64,000 bases of DNA from Murimonas intestini (GTDB taxonomy: Bacteria > Bacillota > Clostridia > Lachnospirales > Lachnospiraceae), in assembly GCF_024622195.1 (NCBI RefSeq), contig NZ_JANKBI010000007.1:62001-126000 (forward strand), written 5' to 3'. Every line of letters starts with the position of its first letter. The first letter of the stretch is position 1. Under the pieces are notes generated by a model. The model had not been told where the DNA came from, searched no databases, and saw only the letters and a list, made by a program, of their open reading frames with translations. Shown here one piece after another: positions 60,416 through 64,000 of this stretch. The position numbers and the translations under genes are program-made.

Positions 60416-62452
60416 TTAAAATGAGACAGTTCTCCCATCTGGCCCGCACACCAGCAGCCTGCCAATTCCCATACACGGACCGGATTTCAAAAGCACCACA
60501 TCGCCGCCTATATCCTGTTTTCTCATAATCACGTTGTAGCTTCTCGTTCCTTTTTGGATCCTCCATCCTTCTGCCTGTTCTATATTCAGCTGCTTCTGCG
60601 GTATGGGGGCTTCCACCCGGCATTCCAGGACCTGCAGCGTTTCCTCTCCTTTTGAAAATACAGCTCCCATGACAGTCATACCCTTGCCGGATGTCTCTGC
60701 CCTCAGACATTCATTGCTCTTATACTCATTATAATGTTTTGAGAGCCTGCTTTCAATTTTTTTCACACAAGATTTTCCATCGAACCAAATACGTCCGGCA
60801 GACTTTCTCCCCGTATACCTGAAAACTGTATCCTCTCTTTCAGCTCTGCCATCTTCCCCAAAATGAAAATACCTCTGATATGCGTGTTCCTCAGAAGACA
60901 GGGCTGTATCAATAAGAAAAATCAGCCCTTCCTCCAGTACCAGGATCTTACGGTTCATATAAATATTTTTTCCTCTCTGAAAATACCCCATATGGCCGCC
61001 TTCCAGAAGAGTATAGCCGTTCCTTTCTTTTGGGTTTATGCGGATTCCTTCCAGTACAGCGCCTGTCCCCCAGGAATCCAGAAATTCAATACTGCTCTCA
61101 TCGTCTGCCAGAATCGTATTGTGGGCTCCTGCACTCTTAAACCAAACTCTGTCCTCTCCAAAGACATAATTATACCTCCCGGCATCTGTCAGAACATTTT
61201 CCCCGTTCCAGCAGAGGTCCAGATGCAGCCTGTCCTCATGTCCATGTCCGCCTCCCAGCGGACCATTTGAAAAATGAAGGTAATCACTCAATGGACCGCA
61301 TCCACTGCGCAGAATATCATGTCCGCTTTCTTCTAAAGAATACAAATGCTGCTCTGATCTTTCTGTTCCTATCCGGGCATACTCGGCCACACCCTTCATG
61401 CCGAATTCCCAGCCCCCCTCATAATCCATCTGTTCAAAGGCTCCTGATTTGATAAGGCCAGCGCTTTTCTCCCTTCCGGCTTTATAAAGCAGATAGGAGG
61501 CATGTGTCATGATGTCCCTCATATCTGTATCGTCGCTGTCTCCGCTTTGCGGCTGGGTATAATCCGGCTTTTGCCAGGCCAGATCTGCCATGGCCATCTT
61601 TTCTACCGCATCAGCTATCTCTGCTGCATCCTTTATCTCCCCTGCTGCATCTCCCATCTCTTCCCCCGGCGCTTCTTCTGCCTTTTCCATCTCCCACAGT
61701 ATATCCAGGTAACAGCTCAGGACTTCATTGTGGTACATGGGTGACTGCTCCCACTGTACCCCGTCAGGCAGGATCTGGCTTACTGCTTCCAGCTTCAGTC
61801 TCCTTAACGCCTCTTTACAGTAATCATGATTTCCCAGGGCCTTTCCAATCATATACAGCCCCTGGCTTTCTATCACCCCCCAGTTGCTGGTGATTTTAAA
61901 TGGTGTAAATGAGTCCAGAAGATATTTTCCGTGCTCCTTAAGACTGTCTGTGTAAGCAGCCATGACTTCTTTTGTTATACTGGGGCTTCCCTGGAAATAT
62001 CTCATGGCTTTAGTCCAGCAGTTTCCCCTTATGCCTGCTTCAAGAGTTCTCCATGTACTCGCCGCAGCCTCATGTGTTAACGGCGCATTCCTGATCCAGT
62101 CCAGGAGAAGCCGCACAAAACAGTCCGCATATTTCTCATCCCCCGTCATATGATATGCCTGGCCAAGACAGATAAAATACCGGTGCCGGTTCATCTGGTA
62201 TATGAATTCCGGATCATTTCCCGGCATATACTCCCAGTCAACATCACTTTCGAAAGTCACCGGAGCATGAGTCTGCTCCATATCCCAGGGCAGATCAAAC
62301 AAAAATGTATTTCTGCAGAGCTTATTTGCTGTCTCTATGATATGTGCCGACTCCAACGGCCAGTTCTTCAGCGCCCAGCTGCCGATGGAGCTAAATTCAG
62401 TCCGGACATTTACTTGATCAGTACAAATATTTTTTTCATTATGCTTCTTCAT
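60416..62452 (-). CDS. Heparinase II/III-family polysaccharide lyase
   Basis: A 678-residue protein without a signal peptide. The N-terminal alpha-helical toroid has STWRTLEAGIRGNCWTKAMR, FKITSNWGVIESQGLYMIGK and LPDGVQWEQSPMYHNEVLSC, containing the Asn/Tyr/His residues expected at the lyase site. The C-terminal beta-sandwich has GPLGGGHGHEDRLHLDLCWN and FKSAGAHNTILADDESS. Such lyases cut uronate-containing chains by elimination, producing the unsaturated ends that GH88 removes. Lack of a secretion signal suggests it acts on imported oligosaccharides. An insertion near 255-290 (EEAPGEEMGDAAGEIKDAAE) is a low-complexity acidic stretch unusual for the family. Start directly follows the PHP stop. 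Confidence 0.85.
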   Translation of the reverse strand: MKKHNEKNICTDQVNVRTEFSSIGSWALKNWPLESAHIIETANKLCRNTFLFDLPWDMEQTHAPVTFESDVDWEYMPGNDPEFIYQMNRHRYFICLGQAYHMTGDEKYADCFVRLLLDWIRNAPLTHEAAASTWRTLEAGIRGNCWTKAMRYFQGSPSITKEVMAAYTDSLKEHGKYLLDSFTPFKITSNWGVIESQGLYMIGKALGNHDYCKEALRRLKLEAVSQILPDGVQWEQSPMYHNEVLSCYLDILWEMEKAEEAPGEEMGDAAGEIKDAAEIADAVEKMAMADLAWQKPDYTQPQSGDSDDTDMRDIMTHASYLLYKAGREKSAGLIKSGAFEQMDYEGGWEFGMKGVAEYARIGTERSEQHLYSLEESGHDILRSGCGPLSDYLHFSNGPLGGGHGHEDRLHLDLCWNGENVLTDAGRYNYVFGEDRVWFKSAGAHNTILADDESSIEFLDSWGTGAVLEGIRINPKERNGYTLLEGGHMGYFQRGKNIYMNRKILVLEEGLIFLIDTALSSEEHAYQRYFHFGEDGRAEREDTVFRYTGRKSAGRIWFDGKSCVKKIESRLSKHYNEYKSNECLRAETSGKGMTVMGAVFSKGEETLQVLECRVEAPIPQKQLNIEQAEGWRIQKGTRSYNVIMRKQDIGGDVVLLKSGPCMGIGRLLVCGPDGRTVSF

Positions 62453-63418
62453 CTACTCTGCCTCCAAAAAGTAAGCATTTGAATTTGCATACTTTCCATT
62501 CACATCCTGGATCTGCACCCTTATGTAGCCCTCTGTTCCGCTTAACGCAAACCTGGCACAGCTGATTTCTTCTCCCGACAGCGCTGTCTTCTGCGGACAG
62601 TTCCTCCCGGCTGTTATGACATATATCCTCTTCACCGGAGAGGTTTCCACGATCAGTTCATCCTTCTCAATATAAAGCCTGTATATCTCCGGTCCCATGG
62701 TACTGTAAAAGTTTCCTTTTATTAAAGCCTCCATGATTGCCCCATGAGTCAGTTCCCGTGCTTTCACCATTATACAGCCCCCAAAAGAATCACAGAGAGG
62801 ATCTCCAAACGGATACTGGTTATGATTGTCATCCGTGGCAAGGCACCTTAGCCCCATACCGCAGCGCAGCATTTCATCATAAGCCTGAGGATGATATCCA
62901 TACATGCCATCCAGCTCACACCCATGATTATATATCTCCATTCCCCAAAGATGACGCAGGTCTTTATAATCCTCATAAGTCTGCATAGACCAGTATGGAT
63001 GGTTATAGCACGCCAAAAAACCGGAATCCTTCATTCTTTCCAGATAGGCATTTATTCCCTCTTTGTCCTGATAACACACCTTGGGAAGCAGATTTTCAAG
63101 CTCATCTTCTGTGCGGCACTGGGGGCGGGTATCATAGAAGTTGATGTGGTACGTCTTATCTTCCGGCAGCAGCCTGTCTTTACTGCGCTCATTCAGGCTT
63201 ACTTCCAGAGCCGGAAGCGTGATAAATTCCCCGTCATCCAGTTCCTGATGATTTCTGTATATTTCGTGGTCTGTAAATGCCAGAATCTGATATCCTCTCT
63301 CTTTATATGCTCTTTTACTCTGCTCCGGTGTCATTATACCGTCCGATACTATTGTGTGGCTGTGAAGATTTCCTTTGTAAAACTTCCCTGCTTCAGGCAA
63401 TAACTCTTTATCTCTCAT
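62453..63418 (-). CDS. PHP-domain phosphoesterase
   Basis: A 321-residue cytoplasmic protein. PHP metal-binding motifs are visible: GNLHSHTIVSDG (H-x-H), ILAFTDHEIYRNH (D-H), LPALEVSL, FLACYNHPYW and ATDDNHNQYPFGD. PHP enzymes hydrolyse phosphate esters with divalent metals. It lies between GH95 and the heparinase gene, with which it is joined at TAG-ATG. Its role in a glycan operon is unclear; removing phosphate from a sugar, or a metal-dependent hydrolase role, are both possible. Confidence 0.88.
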   Translation of the reverse strand: MRDKELLPEAGKFYKGNLHSHTIVSDGIMTPEQSKRAYKERGYQILAFTDHEIYRNHQELDDGEFITLPALEVSLNERSKDRLLPEDKTYHINFYDTRPQCRTEDELENLLPKVCYQDKEGINAYLERMKDSGFLACYNHPYWSMQTYEDYKDLRHLWGMEIYNHGCELDGMYGYHPQAYDEMLRCGMGLRCLATDDNHNQYPFGDPLCDSFGGCIMVKARELTHGAIMEALIKGNFYSTMGPEIYRLYIEKDELIVETSPVKRIYVITAGRNCPQKTALSGEEISCARFALSGTEGYIRVQIQDVNGKYANSNAYFLEAE

Positions 63419-63475
63419 TTTCTTCTCTCCTTTTGTATGTAATGCAAAGATTTCCTTGTAAGAATTCCATAGCTG

Positions 63476-64000
63476 TTACAGTATAAGACAATATTCCTGA
63501 AATGCCTCAAGCTGTACTTCCCGCTCCGAACCATTGGCATGAACCATCAGACGTCTGCTCTTTTTCGGAAAGAATTCTATCCTTTTCACCTGTCCCTGTT
63601 CCCAGTTAAAATTTATAGAAAGCCTTCCCTTCAGGCACAGCCCGCTTACGGCTCCCTGATGCCACTGTATTGGAAGTGCAGGAAGCATATACAGCATTTC
63701 ACCCTCTTCTATTACTAATGCCTCCATAAGCGCTGCGCAAAAACCAAAGTTTCCGTCGATCTGAAAAGGCGGATGCATATCCCAGAGATTATCTGCCACA
63801 CTTTTCTTTAGAAAAAGCCTGAGATGCTCCCCGAATGCTTCCCCGTCAAACAGCCTTGCATAAAAACACATGATCCATATTCTGCTCCATCCTGTATGCC
63901 CCCCTCCGTGCTCCAGCCGGTATTCCAGGGTCTTTCTGGCCCCCTCCGATAACTCCTGATTCCCGGGGCTTATTTCATGTCCGGGATACAGACCGTAGAG
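63476..64000 (-). CDS. GH95-type alpha-L-fucosidase, N-terminus outside window
   Basis: The frame is open to the right edge, so only the last 174 residues or so are seen. They contain TLEYRLEHGGGHTGWSRIWI, then DNLWDMHPPFQIDGNFGFCA and a C-terminal beta-domain (LKGRLSINFNWEQGQVKRIE), the pattern of GH95 inverting alpha-1,2-L-fucosidases or galactosidases. It is the most upstream visible gene of the PHP/heparinase/YesNM/ABC/GH88 cluster. An internal ATG at 63871 is not the start, since the conserved barrel continues upstream of it. Confidence 0.88.
   Translation of the reverse strand, partial: LYGLYPGHEISPGNQELSEGARKTLEYRLEHGGGHTGWSRIWIMCFYARLFDGEAFGEHLRLFLKKSVADNLWDMHPPFQIDGNFGFCAALMEALVIEEGEMLYMLPALPIQWHQGAVSGLCLKGRLSINFNWEQGQVKRIEFFPKKSRRLMVHANGSEREVQLEAFQEYCLIL

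Noticed and set aside
1..64000. CRISPR arrays, rRNA, tRNA, or a complete IS with transposase
   Set aside because: None seen. The only regular repeats are the adaptor repeats, the leader repeats at 10824 and the palindromic elements.

Overview
The window looks like the chromosome of a gut-type Lachnospiraceae (Clostridia, Firmicutes). The grounds are GGAGG-type ribosome binding sites, low-to-moderate GC, YesM/YesN-type two-component systems, CUT1 sugar ABC operons that lack their own ATPase gene, several glycoside hydrolases, and many small LysR/MarR/AraC/XRE regulators. The assignment is inferred from gene content only; no rRNA, tRNA or CRISPR was seen.

Left part (1-20.7 kb). A partial TPR lipoprotein gene and glutamine synthetase are followed by a minus-strand operon. 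It encodes a propeller-plus-binding-protein lipoprotein with a decayed paralogue upstream, two CUT1 permeases, a HlyD-like adaptor with ten 14-residue repeats, and a MacB-like membrane protein. A divergent OmpR-type two-component system faces it. Next come a LysR regulator divergent from lysA, a GNAT acetyltransferase, a MATE exporter divergent from a MarR regulator (two matching inverted operator candidates), a low-molecular-weight phosphatase and a DUF1016/YhcG nuclease pseudogene. Two related small-RNA-like units sit in this part, each ending in a terminator that runs into the stop codon of an opposing gene. A family of short palindromic insertion elements is also present: three copies with perfect 8-bp target duplications, one with a degenerate duplication, and one fragment. 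Three of them supply the stop codon of a neighbouring gene.

Middle part (20.7-34.5 kb). A minus-strand operon reads GH3 - CUT2 ATPase - permease - binding protein - second permease - GH3 - MATE exporter, downstream of an AraC regulator. It looks like uptake and cytoplasmic deglycosylation of a glycoside, with export of something, possibly the aglycone. An XRE regulator, a small methyltransferase and a small lipoprotein follow.

Right part (34.7-64 kb). Two further glycan loci. The first has GH29 fucosidase, a two-subunit beta-galactosidase whose large subunit is fused behind a GH78-like domain, a UroD/MtaA-family protein, and a divergent LplB/LplC-type ABC transporter with its binding protein and a membrane AraC regulator. 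After an aldo-keto reductase/flavodoxin pair with a LysR regulator and an HNH protein comes the second locus: GH95, PHP phosphoesterase, heparinase II/III, YesN/YesM two-component system, ABC transporter and GH88. This suggests use of fucosylated and uronate-containing host or plant glycans.

The main items for follow-up are the palindromic element family (including a nested 27-bp unit that seems to have moved alone), the paired small RNAs with a shared inverted repeat near their presumed start sites, the GH78-LacL fusion with overlapping LacM, and the hybrid import/efflux operon at 2-10.5 kb.
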